From: CAXGTL01 sp964645705
GTDB taxonomy: Archaea > Nanobdellota > Nanobdellia > Woesearchaeales > CAXGTL01
DNA: 64,000 nucleotides
Direction of reading: 5' to 3'
Assembly: GCA_964645705.1 (NCBI GenBank)
Contig: CAZYAB010000003.1
Location: 124,001 to 188,000 of the forward strand
A program made the position numbers and the translations under genes. Of this stretch, positions 1 to 8,365 are shown piece by piece. The notes beneath the pieces are model-generated. The model did not search any database. It was not told the DNA's origin and saw only the letters and a list, made by a program, of their open reading frames with translations. Numbering within the stretch: position 1 is the stretch's first letter; each line of letters opens with the position of its first letter.

Positions 1-119
1 TTTCTTCTTAATTGATTACAAACCATTGCAGCGTGTTTGTATGAGATGTTCAGGTCTCTACCAACTGCTCTTGCACTGTGTTCATTTTCAATTTTTGATG
101 AGTATTTGTGTTTTGACAT
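1..119 (-). CDS. rpl22: Ribosomal protein uL22, N-terminal part (cut by window edge)
   Basis: Translating the minus strand from the ATG at 119 gives an open frame to the window edge, about 39 residues. It contains SARAVGRDLNISYKHAAMV, which matches the start of archaeal L22 (a Gly-Arg-Asp/Glu-Leu segment followed by Ser-x-Lys-His). L22 lines the exit tunnel of the large subunit. Its place directly after rps19 is the conserved S10-operon order L3-L4-L23-L2-S19-L22. The C-terminus lies outside the window. The identification rests on both residues and gene order. Confidence 0.88.
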   Translation of the reverse strand, partial: MSKHKYSSKIENEHSARAVGRDLNISYKHAAMVCNQLRR

Positions 120-130
120 TTTGTTTTATT

Positions 131-180
131 GCTTACCAATTCCATTCCCCGACTACCTGCCCCATGGCAGATATGTTGAG
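131..180 (-). repeat. G-rich intergenic element, copy A
   Basis: Between rps19 and rpl22. Read on the minus strand it holds a short hairpin (CTGCC, loop, GGCAG) followed by a G-rich run (GGTAGTCGGGGAATGG) and GGTAAG. It aligns with five other copies at 9121, 15984, 18966, 23621 and 36459. It begins about 27 nt after the rps19 stop and ends about 12 nt before the rpl22 ATG. Function unknown. Confidence 0.6.
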
Positions 181-206
181 TTACTTTATTGGTGGTTATT
201 TTATCT

Positions 207-590
207 TTACCTTACACTTACACTTGCGCTTGATCTTGTTGCGCCTATACCAGGTGCACTGTGTGATACTTTTCTCCTTGTCATGACGAATTCGCCTAGA
301 TAATGACCAATCATTTCTGGTTGAATTGTTACTGGAACGAATTCTTTACCACTATAAACTCTTATTGTTAATCCAAGCATTTTTGGAAGTATGATCATAT
401 CTCTACAATGTGTTTTAATGTTTTTTTCACCTTTGTCTATTTTTTTAAGTAATTTTTTTTGCAAATCAGTAAAGCCTCTTTTAAGACTTCTTCTTGTTCT
501 GGAATTAGCAATTTCCATGAATTCTTTTAAACTTAGTTTTTTTAATTCATTTTCACTTATTCCTTTAAACATTATTGTTTTTTTAGCCAA
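207..590 (-). CDS. rps19: 30S ribosomal protein uS19
   Basis: 127 residues, the normal size for archaeal S19, which sits in the head of the small subunit. The C-terminal half carries the family signature: RDMIILPKMLGLTIRVYSGK, then a PEMIGHYLGEF segment and a KVSHSAPG tail. The N-terminal 60 residues form the archaeal/eukaryal helical extension (LKKLSLKEFMEIANSR). It follows rpl2 by 10 nt, and the next gene is rpl22 after an 87-nt spacer holding a G-rich element. It is presumably cotranscribed with the whole operon. Confidence 0.96.
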   Translation of the reverse strand: MAKKTIMFKGISENELKKLSLKEFMEIANSRTRRSLKRGFTDLQKKLLKKIDKGEKNIKTHCRDMIILPKMLGLTIRVYSGKEFVPVTIQPEMIGHYLGEFVMTRRKVSHSAPGIGATRSSASVSVR

Positions 591-600
591 TTTGATTCAC

Positions 601-1329
601 CTATGATCTCTTCCTTTTCTTTTTACCTGTTCTCTTTGAAGCTAACATGCCTACTTTTCTTCCAGGAGGAGCCCCTCTTGGTGCAGGTCTTGCTTTTGAC
701 TTTCTAGATGAACGTGAAGTTCCAAATGGATGGTCAACTGCATTTTGTGCACCGCCTGATACTTTAGGCCATAATTTGTTCTTAGCTCTCATTTTATAAT
801 ATTTAACACCCGCCTTTAGAAGTGGTTTTTCTAATCTTCCACCGCCTGCAATTGTTCCAATGCAAGCTCTGCAGTTAGGGTTAAATCTTTTTTGTTTTTT
901 TGAAGGAAATTGAACAATTGCATATTTGTCTAGTTTGCTTACTATTTTTGCAAATGATCCTGATGATCTGACGAATTTTCCTCCGTCTCCAGGTTGTGAT
1001 TCAATATTAAATATTAGTGTTCCTTCTGGAATATCTTTTAAAGGCATTATGTATCCTTTTTTTGCTTCTTCAATACTTGCTCCTGATAATATTTCATCTC
1101 CTATCTTTACACCTTCTGGAGCAATCATTAGGCAACGTTCATTATTTTCAAACTTGATCTCAATTAGAGGCGCTGAATGCCCTTTGCAATGTATTATGTC
1201 TGTGATAATCCCTTTTACAACTTGTTTTTTCACGTTATTGAAACTAGCTCTGCCTTTGTACTTGAAACTAGGCGCCCTATATCTTGGGCCTCCTTTTCCA
1301 CGTGCTTGTTGAATTAATCTTTTTCCCAT
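601..1329 (-). CDS. rpl2: 50S ribosomal protein uL2
   Basis: 242 residues, full length for archaeal L2, a core protein near the peptidyl-transferase centre. It starts MGKRLIQQARGKGGPRYRAP, typical of archaeal L2. The C-terminal part contains the conserved NAVDHPFG motif, whose histidine corresponds to the one long implicated near the peptidyl-transferase centre. The tail is very basic. It sits 13 nt after rpl23 and 10 nt before rps19 in the S10-type operon. Confidence 0.97.
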   Translation of the reverse strand: MGKRLIQQARGKGGPRYRAPSFKYKGRASFNNVKKQVVKGIITDIIHCKGHSAPLIEIKFENNERCLMIAPEGVKIGDEILSGASIEEAKKGYIMPLKDIPEGTLIFNIESQPGDGGKFVRSSGSFAKIVSKLDKYAIVQFPSKKQKRFNPNCRACIGTIAGGGRLEKPLLKAGVKYYKMRAKNKLWPKVSGGAQNAVDHPFGTSRSSRKSKARPAPRGAPPGRKVGMLASKRTGKKKRKRS

Positions 1330-1342
1330 ATTATTCCACCAA

Positions 1343-1714
1343 TTACATCATTCCTAGCTGTGTTGCAATATCTATTGCAGGTGTTTCATCACTGAATTTT
1401 ACGTATGCTCTTTTATGCCCCTTTTGTGTTATCAAAGTTTTTACATTGATTACTTTTACTTTGAATAAATCTTCTATTGCTTTTTTTATTTGTGATTTTT
1501 TTGATTTTAATGATACTCTAAATATTAGTTTGTTTTGTGCTTCCATCAGTCTAATTGATTTTTCAGTTGATACTGGATAAATAATAATTTTATAAGGATC
1601 ATTAAGTTCTTTGATCTGTTTTTTTACTTTTTCAACTACTTTAACTTGTTTTTCTGTTTTTTTCTTAGTTTCTTCAGTTTTTTCTTGTTTTTTTGTTTGT
1701 TTTTTCTTTGCCAT
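1343..1714 (-). CDS. rpl23: 50S ribosomal protein uL23 with lysine-rich N-terminal extension
   Basis: 123 residues. The last ~85 are the L23 fold (DPYKIIIYPVSTEKSIRLME, then an IKKAIEDLFKVKVINVKTL segment). L23 lies at the tunnel exit and is a docking site for nascent-chain factors. The first ~38 residues are an unusual Lys/Glu/Thr-rich extension (KKKQTKKQEKTEETKKK) absent from most L23 proteins. Similar low-complexity tails occur here on eS24 and uL10. It lies 9 nt after rpl4. Confidence 0.95.
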   Translation of the reverse strand: MAKKKQTKKQEKTEETKKKTEKQVKVVEKVKKQIKELNDPYKIIIYPVSTEKSIRLMEAQNKLIFRVSLKSKKSQIKKAIEDLFKVKVINVKTLITQKGHKRAYVKFSDETPAIDIATQLGMM

Positions 1715-1723
1715 AAGTCACCA

Positions 1724-2530
1724 TCACATAAACAATTTATCCTTTTCCAATTTTTCAATTGCTCCTTTTGTGAATAAAGTTAGTCTACCAATGCTGCATC
1801 CTGGTGCTAGTAATTCTGCATTGATATTCTTTATTTTAACAATGTCAATTCCTTGGATGTTTTTTGCGCTTTTTAGCAATGCACAATCATCTCCAACCAC
1901 TAATAATGGTCCTTTTTTTCTTCTATATCTTCTACCTCTTAACTTGCCTTTTCCTGCTCTTATTTTTTTAACACTGCACCTTTTTAATTCATTTTTTAGT
2001 CCAATAGAAACAAGAGCTTTTTTAACATCTTTTGTCTTTGATAGGTTTTCAAAATCATTGTCAATTATAAATGGATAATTATTAGGCATTTTATGTCCTC
2101 TTTTTTCTACAAATTCTTTGTTTAAGCAAGCTGATAATGCGCATCTTATTGCTTTTCTTCTCTCTTTTTTATTTATCTTCTTTGATACATTTTTTTCAGC
2201 TTTTGGCGGGTGTGCTCTTCTTCCGCCTATTGTGCCTGGTACAAAAGCACCTACCCAATTAAATCTTGTTCCTCTTCTTGACATAATCTTTCTAGGAACT
2301 CTTGATATGCCGTGTCCATATGATCCTCTGTATTTTCTTCTTCTTCTGCTTAGTTCTGCAGAGGATTTCATTCCTGCATAAGGATCAGATCCGTATGGTT
2401 GATAATTATGACTTTGTATTGCTAATACACATCTCTTTACTATATCTTTTCTAATCTTTTCAGAAAATTGTTTAGGCAGATCTATTTTTCCTGTTTCTTT
2501 GTTTTCCTTATTAATTATGTTTAGTTTCAT
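1724..2530 (-). CDS. rpl4: 50S ribosomal protein uL4 (archaeal L4/L1e type)
   Basis: 268 residues. The archaeal L4 signature is clear: YQPYGSDPYAGMKSSAELSR and a following SYGHGISRVPRK segment, which forms the loop reaching into the exit tunnel. A second conserved block is RRAHPPKAEK. The C-terminal half has GRRYRRKKGPLLVV and a PGCSIGRLTLFTKGA segment. It follows rpl3 by 4 nt, so translational coupling is likely. Confidence 0.97.
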   Translation of the reverse strand: MKLNIINKENKETGKIDLPKQFSEKIRKDIVKRCVLAIQSHNYQPYGSDPYAGMKSSAELSRRRRKYRGSYGHGISRVPRKIMSRRGTRFNWVGAFVPGTIGGRRAHPPKAEKNVSKKINKKERRKAIRCALSACLNKEFVEKRGHKMPNNYPFIIDNDFENLSKTKDVKKALVSIGLKNELKRCSVKKIRAGKGKLRGRRYRRKKGPLLVVGDDCALLKSAKNIQGIDIVKIKNINAELLAPGCSIGRLTLFTKGAIEKLEKDKLFM

Positions 2531-2534
2531 TTTT

Positions 2535-3515
2535 TTATCTACCTTGTTTTGAATCTAGGCTAATGTGTGTAATGTCAGGAGCATTGCTAGGAATTAGTTT
2601 GTTTGATCTCATTGGATCTGTTAGTATTATTAATCTTTTCTTAGGACCGGGTATTGAACCTTTTATTAGAATATAATTGTTTTTTACAATGCCGTAGTTG
2701 ATAAATCCGCCTTTTGGATTAATTTCTTTTGCATTGTCTGCTATCTTTATAATCCATTTATTGAATTCTGTTCTAAGATGGTAACCCATTCTTCCTGCCA
2801 TTGGAGCAGTGAATTTGATCTTTGCAATTCCTTCTGATGATTTTACTGATTCTCTTCTAGATTTTTCTGATTTATGGCTTCTTAGACCTACACCATATCT
2901 TTTTACAACTCCTTGATATCCTTTGCCTTTTGTTACAGAATGAGCATCTATTTGTTGGCCTGGTTTGAATATGTCTGATACACTGATTTCTTTGCCAAGA
3001 TTTTCTTTTGCATATTTTAATTGGTCTTCTTTATTTCCACCAATCCTTAGTTCGAATAATTCTGGTTTTTTCTTGCCAATACCTGTTAATTTAGGCTGTG
3101 TGTAGATGTTTACTCTTATTTCGTCAAAATCTTTGAAATCATCTACCTTTTTCTTGCTTTTGTTTATTTTTATTTTTCTGCTTAGTTCTTTATCAAGTTT
3201 ATCTGCAAATACTTCACCAATTAATCTTATACCATAAGTAGAAGGAGAATTTTTGTAAAAACGTATAGAAGCAATTTTGATGTTTGGGCATTCAATGACT
3301 GTTACTGGGCAGCTTATTTGATTGCCTTTTGTTAATGATGTTTTTCTGTTATCAACATAAAGAACATGTGTCATGCCTACTTTATAACCAGGAAACCCTA
3401 AGAGTTTGTTTTCTTTTGATTTTTTATAAGACCTTACTCTAGCTGTTTCTTTTTTAGCCCTTTTTCTAGGCCAAAACTGCAAACTTCCTGCTCTTGGTTT
3501 TCTAGTTGTTGGCAT
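2535..3515 (-). CDS. rpl3: 50S ribosomal protein uL3
   Basis: 326 residues, normal archaeal length. It starts MPTTRKPRAGSLQFWPRKRA, the typical archaeal L3 N-terminus. The central SVTKGKGYQGVVKRYGV block and the SEKSRRESVKSSEGIAK segment are diagnostic. L3 reaches the peptidyl-transferase centre. It is the first gene of the ribosomal operon in this window. The 279-nt upstream region contains a TATA-like box and a potentially long leader. Confidence 0.97.
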   Translation of the reverse strand: MPTTRKPRAGSLQFWPRKRAKKETARVRSYKKSKENKLLGFPGYKVGMTHVLYVDNRKTSLTKGNQISCPVTVIECPNIKIASIRFYKNSPSTYGIRLIGEVFADKLDKELSRKIKINKSKKKVDDFKDFDEIRVNIYTQPKLTGIGKKKPELFELRIGGNKEDQLKYAKENLGKEISVSDIFKPGQQIDAHSVTKGKGYQGVVKRYGVGLRSHKSEKSRRESVKSSEGIAKIKFTAPMAGRMGYHLRTEFNKWIIKIADNAKEINPKGGFINYGIVKNNYILIKGSIPGPKKRLIILTDPMRSNKLIPSNAPDITHISLDSKQGR

Positions 3516-3794
3516 TGTATTTTATAGTTAGCTTTAAACACCCCAGTATGAGTTAATAATGCTTTTGTTCAGCATTAAACCCGTCATAAAAACCATAATT
3601 GTTATTTATCAGACAGAATAAGCTTTGTTTGCCTCATCTGTACTGAAAAATTTGCTTTTTCAGGCTTAAAGACAGTTAGTCTGTGTTTAATTATTATATG
3701 TAGAGTTTAAACACACCTTCACTTTATGTTGTTGAAAATTTAATTCATTTATAAAGGTTACTAATTTTCACCTAGGAATTGTATACTAGCAGAA
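3516..3794 (-). promoter_or_regulatory. Promoter and long leader region of the ribosomal operon
   Basis: No gene is seen in these 279 nt. On the minus strand a TATA-like CCTTTATAAATG lies near 3749-3760. A start about 25 nt downstream would leave a leader of roughly 210 nt before rpl3, long for an archaeon. The leader holds small inverted repeats, for example AATGC...GCATT near 3562-3582. This may be an autogenous control site or contain a small RNA. The same box is palindromic enough that its direction is not certain. Confidence 0.4.
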
Positions 3795-5126
3795 TTATGC
3801 AGTCTTTTGCTTTTTTTGTTGTTTTTTAGTTTTTTTCTTATTATTAAAGTTCATATACTTAACTTTTCTAATAGAATAATTAACAGGGTTCTTTATTTTA
3901 TTACATAAATTGTCTGGTTGACACACGTGTAAGTCCTTATAATACATTTGATTTTCGCAGTTTGGCGGAAGTATTTTGTCTTTATTATGTTTTTGATATC
4001 TTAATTGGCCAACAATGTAGTTTTCTCTTAGTGTTTCTTTGTTAACTTTGTTCCATTCTTGAATTCTTTTTTCAATCTTGTCATAAGGCCAGTTAACAGA
4101 TTTTAAAAAATTGATCAGAATGAATAATGATCTTTTTTTGCCATCTTCCAGACCTTTTAGAATAAATTTTATACATGGTGGAAAGAATTGTTCAGGGACA
4201 GCTTCTTGGAATTCTTCAAAATCTTTTTTCCATTTGCCTTTTTCTTGTTCACTAATCTGTTTATATTTTTCTTTTTCTAACTTTTTACTGTCAAAGTCAA
4301 ATGCTTGTACAAATAATTGTTTTGCTTCATTTTCTTTACACTTTGATCTGTCTAAGAATTTGTATCTCTCATCAACAAGAACGTCTTTAGAAATAGCTGT
4401 TTTTTTATCAAAATCTAATACTCTGTTTGGATCAATTGGCACTGAAATTAAACCAGATTTTTCATTGAATGAATATGGGGCTCTGTACAAGTGTCTAGAT
4501 GAGATTAGGATTGTGTCTATTTCTAGTATTGAGAATGGATCAAAATCATCCCCTCCAACAGTGTTATCAATTTTTAATATTTCTTGTTTTAAATGATCTC
4601 TTATCATTGCTTTTAGATAATTAGCAATTGTTCTTGGTGCTTCTGGAAATAATAATCTTGTATCTACCAATTTTCCTTTATCTATTATCATCTTTGGAAA
4701 TGATTCATATGGAACACCAATATGAAAACCATGGTTTCCTGAGAATTTTATACTTATTGCTTGTATATTATGATATTTTAATGCTTGTATTATTAAGTGA
4801 GCAGCTATTTTTGAATATTCAAGATTGTCGCAGTCAATATCTAAAACAAGGTTCCAGCTTTTTCTTAGTTGGTCTAATTGTTTTCTGTTTAAATTAGGAC
4901 TTAGTTGTAATGTGTTATTCCATAGTTCTTCTGAGCAGTGGAAGCTTGTAATGCCTTGTTTAACAGCTTCTAAGATTTCTGCAGGATATTGTATTATGTC
5001 TGGCCTTTTTCCAAAACCACTTCCACCGAAACTTCCTACTACTTCTTTATCTTTAGAATGCTCTACAATAGCTTGCTGAATAGGTTTTCTTTTATAATAT
5101 AATAAGAGTTCTGATTTTGAGATCAT
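3795..5126 (-). CDS. priS: DNA primase, catalytic PriS domain fused to PriL-type Fe-S domain
   Basis: 443 residues. Residues 1-290 are the archaeal/eukaryal primase catalytic domain: the metal-binding aspartates are in LVLDIDCD (D96, D98), and SGNHGFH (129-135) is the conserved nucleotide-binding motif. Residues ~310-415 look like the C-terminal domain of the large subunit PriL: FFPPCIKFILKG, the RSLFILINFL helix, LPPNCEN and the final cysteines. The four potential [4Fe-4S] ligands are C318, C390, C402 and C408. The PriL N-terminal region is missing. Single-chain primases of this kind are known in Nanoarchaeum-like archaea. The protein should synthesise primers alone, using the Fe-S domain for initiation. 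It ends in a Lys/Gln tail and is divergent from the TOPRIM gene at 5207. Confidence 0.88.
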   Translation of the reverse strand: MISKSELLLYYKRKPIQQAIVEHSKDKEVVGSFGGSGFGKRPDIIQYPAEILEAVKQGITSFHCSEELWNNTLQLSPNLNRKQLDQLRKSWNLVLDIDCDNLEYSKIAAHLIIQALKYHNIQAISIKFSGNHGFHIGVPYESFPKMIIDKGKLVDTRLLFPEAPRTIANYLKAMIRDHLKQEILKIDNTVGGDDFDPFSILEIDTILISSRHLYRAPYSFNEKSGLISVPIDPNRVLDFDKKTAISKDVLVDERYKFLDRSKCKENEAKQLFVQAFDFDSKKLEKEKYKQISEQEKGKWKKDFEEFQEAVPEQFFPPCIKFILKGLEDGKKRSLFILINFLKSVNWPYDKIEKRIQEWNKVNKETLRENYIVGQLRYQKHNKDKILPPNCENQMYYKDLHVCQPDNLCNKIKNPVNYSIRKVKYMNFNNKKKTKKQQKKQKTA

Positions 5127-5173
5127 ATATTTGGGAGGTTTTTGGGGTTTATATGTTTTGTTGTTTTTGGTAA

Positions 5174-5184
5174 TGTTTATATAT
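5174..5184 (+). promoter_or_regulatory. TATA box of the TOPRIM gene
   Basis: GTTTATATATT lies about 23-33 nt before the ATG at 5207, the usual archaeal TATA-to-start spacing for a leaderless mRNA. Confidence 0.5.
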
Positions 5185-5206
5185 TCTTAAAAGTATATTT
5201 GTTAAT

Positions 5207-5584
5207 ATGATAAATAATTCAGACCAAATCCTTGAACACCTAGAGAAAATCAAGAAAAATAAAATCTTAGTAATAGTCGAAGGAAAAAACGATAAAAAAG
5301 CTCTTGCACATTTTGGCATAACAAATGTAATGGTATTATATGGAAAAGCTTTGTATCAAGTAATAGAAGAAGTGGTTGCAAGAACTAAGGAATGCATTAT
5401 CTTAACAGACTTAGATAAAAAGGGAAAACAATTATATGGTATGTTGAATTCTAAACTTAGTCAGATGGGTGTTAAAGTTGATAATAGGTTTAGACATTTC
5501 TTGTTCAAAGAAACTAAGCTAAGACAGATAGAGGGTCTTGTAACTTATGTTAATAAATTAAGTGAAAAAGGCTTACAAAAATAA
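5207..5584 (+). CDS. Small TOPRIM-domain protein, UPF0292 family
   Basis: 125 residues forming one TOPRIM domain. The catalytic glutamate is in ILVIVEGKNDKKAL (near residue 27) and the DxD pair is in CIILTDLDKKGKQL (near residue 70). These Mg2+-binding residues are shared with primase DnaG, topoisomerases and RNase M5. The archaeal UPF0292 family has no established reaction; a role in nucleic-acid cleavage or processing is inferred. It is divergent from the primase gene and overlaps the following minus-strand gene tail to tail by 12 nt. Confidence 0.8.
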   Translation: MINNSDQILEHLEKIKKNKILVIVEGKNDKKALAHFGITNVMVLYGKALYQVIEEVVARTKECIILTDLDKKGKQLYGMLNSKLSQMGVKVDNRFRHFLFKETKLRQIEGLVTYVNKLSEKGLQK

Positions 5585-6100
5585 ATTAATCAGAATCATC
5601 AAACCACCAGAAATACAACAACCAATCAAAATATAAGTTCCTACTTTTAGTGCGTCTAATTGTTTTCTTATGACTTGTTCTAATTCAAATATTTCTTGTG
5701 CATATTCTTCAACAATGCCTTTGTCATTCTTAACTAATTTTAATAATTCTTTTTCATAATTTTTCTCATTTAATCTCCCTGTTTCGTGTGTATGGAAGAA
5801 TATGTTTAATCGTTTTCTGCTCTTTTTTGTTGTTAGTTCTGCTGCGCTTAAGCTAAATAATATTGCAAGCATTGTTCCTGCCATTATAATAATAACACCA
5901 GACCTGAATAATAATATTTCTTCTAAAAATGATTTTTTGAATATTTCATTTATTACAAAGCTTAAAATTACACCAGATATAACAATTAGATAATGTGTTT
6001 TTGTAATTCCCTGTTTGTATAGCTCAATGTGAAGCTTTAGAATATCACTTAGTAGCATGCTTTTGCTAAAATTTAAGTCAGGGAACCTCTTTTTTGTCAT
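5573..6100 (-). CDS. Membrane protein with three predicted helices, resembling Pycsar/DUF5706-type effectors
   Basis: 175 residues. Hydrophobic helices are seen at ~40-55 (LIVISGVILSFVINE), ~68-85 (GVIIIMAGTMLAILFSL) and ~155-175 (TYILIGCCISGGLMILIN). Between helices 2 and 3 is a charged ~65-residue cytosolic segment rich in Lys/Glu. The pattern of an amphipathic N-terminus, two helices, a charged linker and a final helix resembles the PycTM/DUF5706 membrane effector family, but no nucleotide cyclase is next to it. The similarity is structural impression only. Its job is unknown. Confidence 0.45.
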   Translation of the reverse strand: MTKKRFPDLNFSKSMLLSDILKLHIELYKQGITKTHYLIVISGVILSFVINEIFKKSFLEEILLFRSGVIIIMAGTMLAILFSLSAAELTTKKSRKRLNIFFHTHETGRLNEKNYEKELLKLVKNDKGIVEEYAQEIFELEQVIRKQLDALKVGTYILIGCCISGGLMILINLFL

Positions 6101-6135
6101 AATATGTTGTTTTTAGGTAAAGAAGTTTATAAAGT

Positions 6136-8334
6136 TTACTCTTCATACTTCTTGTCAACAACATCCTTAATCTTTTTTGCTTTTTTTTCACCAATCAGTT
6201 CAACTTGTTTAAGTTCATTTTCATCAGCATTGATTATACTCTTTACAGATTTGAAATGTTTTAGTAAAGGTTTTGAAAGAGTAGCACCAATACCTGGCAA
6301 AGCGCTTATCAAATATTCTTGTTGTTCTTTTAATGTTAAAGGTTTCTTATCTCCGTGTAATGAAAATTCTTTTGTTGTTTTATCTTGTTCTCTTTTTGCA
6401 ATCAATTTCATTAATTCTGCAGTGTCTTTGTAATTCTTTGTGTATAAGATAGGAATTCCGTAGCTGATTGAAATAGTTGCAAGCATTCCCCTTATTGCAT
6501 TTGGGTTGATGTTTCTAACAGAATAAATGTCTTGATCACCCTCTATGATTATAATTGGTAGTTCAAAATTTCTTTTTAATTCTTTTAATTGTTGTAATAG
6601 TCTGCCATCTATAATAGAATTGACAAAGTCTTCTGTTGTTTTATACTCAACACCAACTCTGCTTGATAGTATGAAATCTCCTGTATTAAGTTTATCTAAT
6701 CTTATGTTGACATCATTATCAATTAGTTCTTTTATTACACCAGAACCTTTTTCTCTATAATCTGCAAATATCTTTATTTCGGGTTCTGTTTTTTTCACAT
6801 AATTGGTGAGTGGAATTTCTCTTTTCATTATTTTGAACTTCTTTTTTAATTCTTTTAAAGACCTAAACATCTTTTTTTCTTTATGAAAAGCACTCCATCT
6901 GTACGCAACGTCTCTTGTACCTTCTGTAACTAAAACAATTATTTCACCTTGTTTATGTCTTGCTGTTCTGCCTCTTCTTTGAATGCTTCTGATTGCACTT
7001 GGAACAGGTTCATAAAATATTACTTGATCTACCTTAGGAATGTCAAGACCTTCTTCTCCTACACTTGATGATACTAAGATATTGAATTCGTTTCTTCTAA
7101 AAGAATCTAAGATTGCGATTTGTTCTTTTTGTGTTAAACCAGAATTTCTTTTTTTTGCTTGGCCAACAAATAATCTACTCTTAATTCCCGTTTCCTCAAG
7201 TTCTTTTACAATTCTAACACCACAATCTCTGAATTGATTAAAAACAATTATTTTTATGTCTTTGTTTTCATTTACTTGTTTTTTTAATATGCTTATTAAC
7301 TCATTTAGTTTTGGATGTTCTATACCTTTTTCATGTAATTTTCTTGTCTTTATAAAAGCTGATCTAAAGTTTATATCTCTGACTAAGTTCTTTGTTGCTT
7401 TTGTTTTTGTTTTTTGTGCTCTGGACATTAGATCATTCATGTATAAATATAAAGGCGTTATTCCTTGTGATTCTATTAGTTCCAAAGCGTGATGTATCTT
7501 CATTGCTTGTGCTAATAATGATATTGATTGAAACAATTCCATTGTTTTTTCTGTTCTTACTTGGCCTTGTAATATTGCTTGTAGTTTTAATAAATCTCTT
7601 CTTGATAAATTAGAAATTTGTGATGAATCAATATAACCATTATTTTTTACTTCTGTTAATTTATCTTTTAATGCATTTTCTAAGAATTTCTTTATTGACT
7701 TAAATTCTTCTGGCAATTGGACAGTGACCCATTTAATGTCTGATTTTTGTACATATTGTTTTACATCAGGATCATCATCTGTTCTTATCTCTAGTTCTTC
7801 TATCAATAGATTATCACAAACTTCTTTTATTTTTTCTGATTTTGAACCAGGTGATGCTGTTAATGCTAATATTCTTGAATACTTTGCTGTTTTGTCATAT
7901 TGTTTTGCAATCCAGACATATGAATAATCACCAGTTGCTCTGTGCGCTTCATCTATTATTAATAAGGAAACTTCTTTTAAATCAATTTTATTATTTATTA
8001 TGTCATTTTCTAATCCTTGCGGTGTTGATATAATTACTTTTGCATGTTTCCAATATTCTGCTCTTTTGTCAGGCTTTACATAACCAGTAAACATTACTAT
8101 GCTTTTTTCATCTATGTGTTGGGAAAATGTTTGGAAATGTTGTTCAACCAGTGGTTTTGTTGGAGCTAACATTAATATCTTTTTATCAGGATGTTGGTTT
8201 AGTCTGAAGTCTGACATCATCATTGCTATTCCTGTTTTGCCCAAACCTGTTGGAAGTACAACTAAAGTGTTGTGAGTTGTGCATGTTGAGAATATTGTTT
8301 CTTGGTATAGTCTGGGTGTGAAGTTTATGAGCAT
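6136..8334 (-). CDS. hef: Hef-like helicase-nuclease (FANCM/XPF family)
   Basis: 732 residues in the Hef architecture. An SF2 helicase occupies ~1-500: Walker A LPTGLGKT (27-34), DEAH (128-131), TASPG (159-163) and motif VI QRRGRTAR (452-459). An XPF-type nuclease covers ~520-650, with DYRE (525-528), GD (552-553), then EYK (563-565) and D569. A tandem helix-hairpin-helix covers ~665-730 (LPGIGATLSKPLLKHF). Hef processes stalled forks and branched DNA in archaea. The usual ERK triad is EYK here: the acid and lysine are kept but the arginine is a tyrosine. Full length. It lies beside the membrane proteins at 5573 and 8366, with no evident operon partner. Confidence 0.93.
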   Translation of the reverse strand: MLINFTPRLYQETIFSTCTTHNTLVVLPTGLGKTGIAMMMSDFRLNQHPDKKILMLAPTKPLVEQHFQTFSQHIDEKSIVMFTGYVKPDKRAEYWKHAKVIISTPQGLENDIINNKIDLKEVSLLIIDEAHRATGDYSYVWIAKQYDKTAKYSRILALTASPGSKSEKIKEVCDNLLIEELEIRTDDDPDVKQYVQKSDIKWVTVQLPEEFKSIKKFLENALKDKLTEVKNNGYIDSSQISNLSRRDLLKLQAILQGQVRTEKTMELFQSISLLAQAMKIHHALELIESQGITPLYLYMNDLMSRAQKTKTKATKNLVRDINFRSAFIKTRKLHEKGIEHPKLNELISILKKQVNENKDIKIIVFNQFRDCGVRIVKELEETGIKSRLFVGQAKKRNSGLTQKEQIAILDSFRRNEFNILVSSSVGEEGLDIPKVDQVIFYEPVPSAIRSIQRRGRTARHKQGEIIVLVTEGTRDVAYRWSAFHKEKKMFRSLKELKKKFKIMKREIPLTNYVKKTEPEIKIFADYREKGSGVIKELIDNDVNIRLDKLNTGDFILSSRVGVEYKTTEDFVNSIIDGRLLQQLKELKRNFELPIIIIEGDQDIYSVRNINPNAIRGMLATISISYGIPILYTKNYKDTAELMKLIAKREQDKTTKEFSLHGDKKPLTLKEQQEYLISALPGIGATLSKPLLKHFKSVKSIINADENELKQVELIGEKKAKKIKDVVDKKYEE

Positions 8335-8365
8335 GAATTTGTGAGAAGTTTAAGGTTTATATAGA

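Noticed and set aside
26..303. Plus-strand open frames over rps19/rpl22
   Set aside because: Antisense to two certain ribosomal protein genes; no ribosome-binding site.
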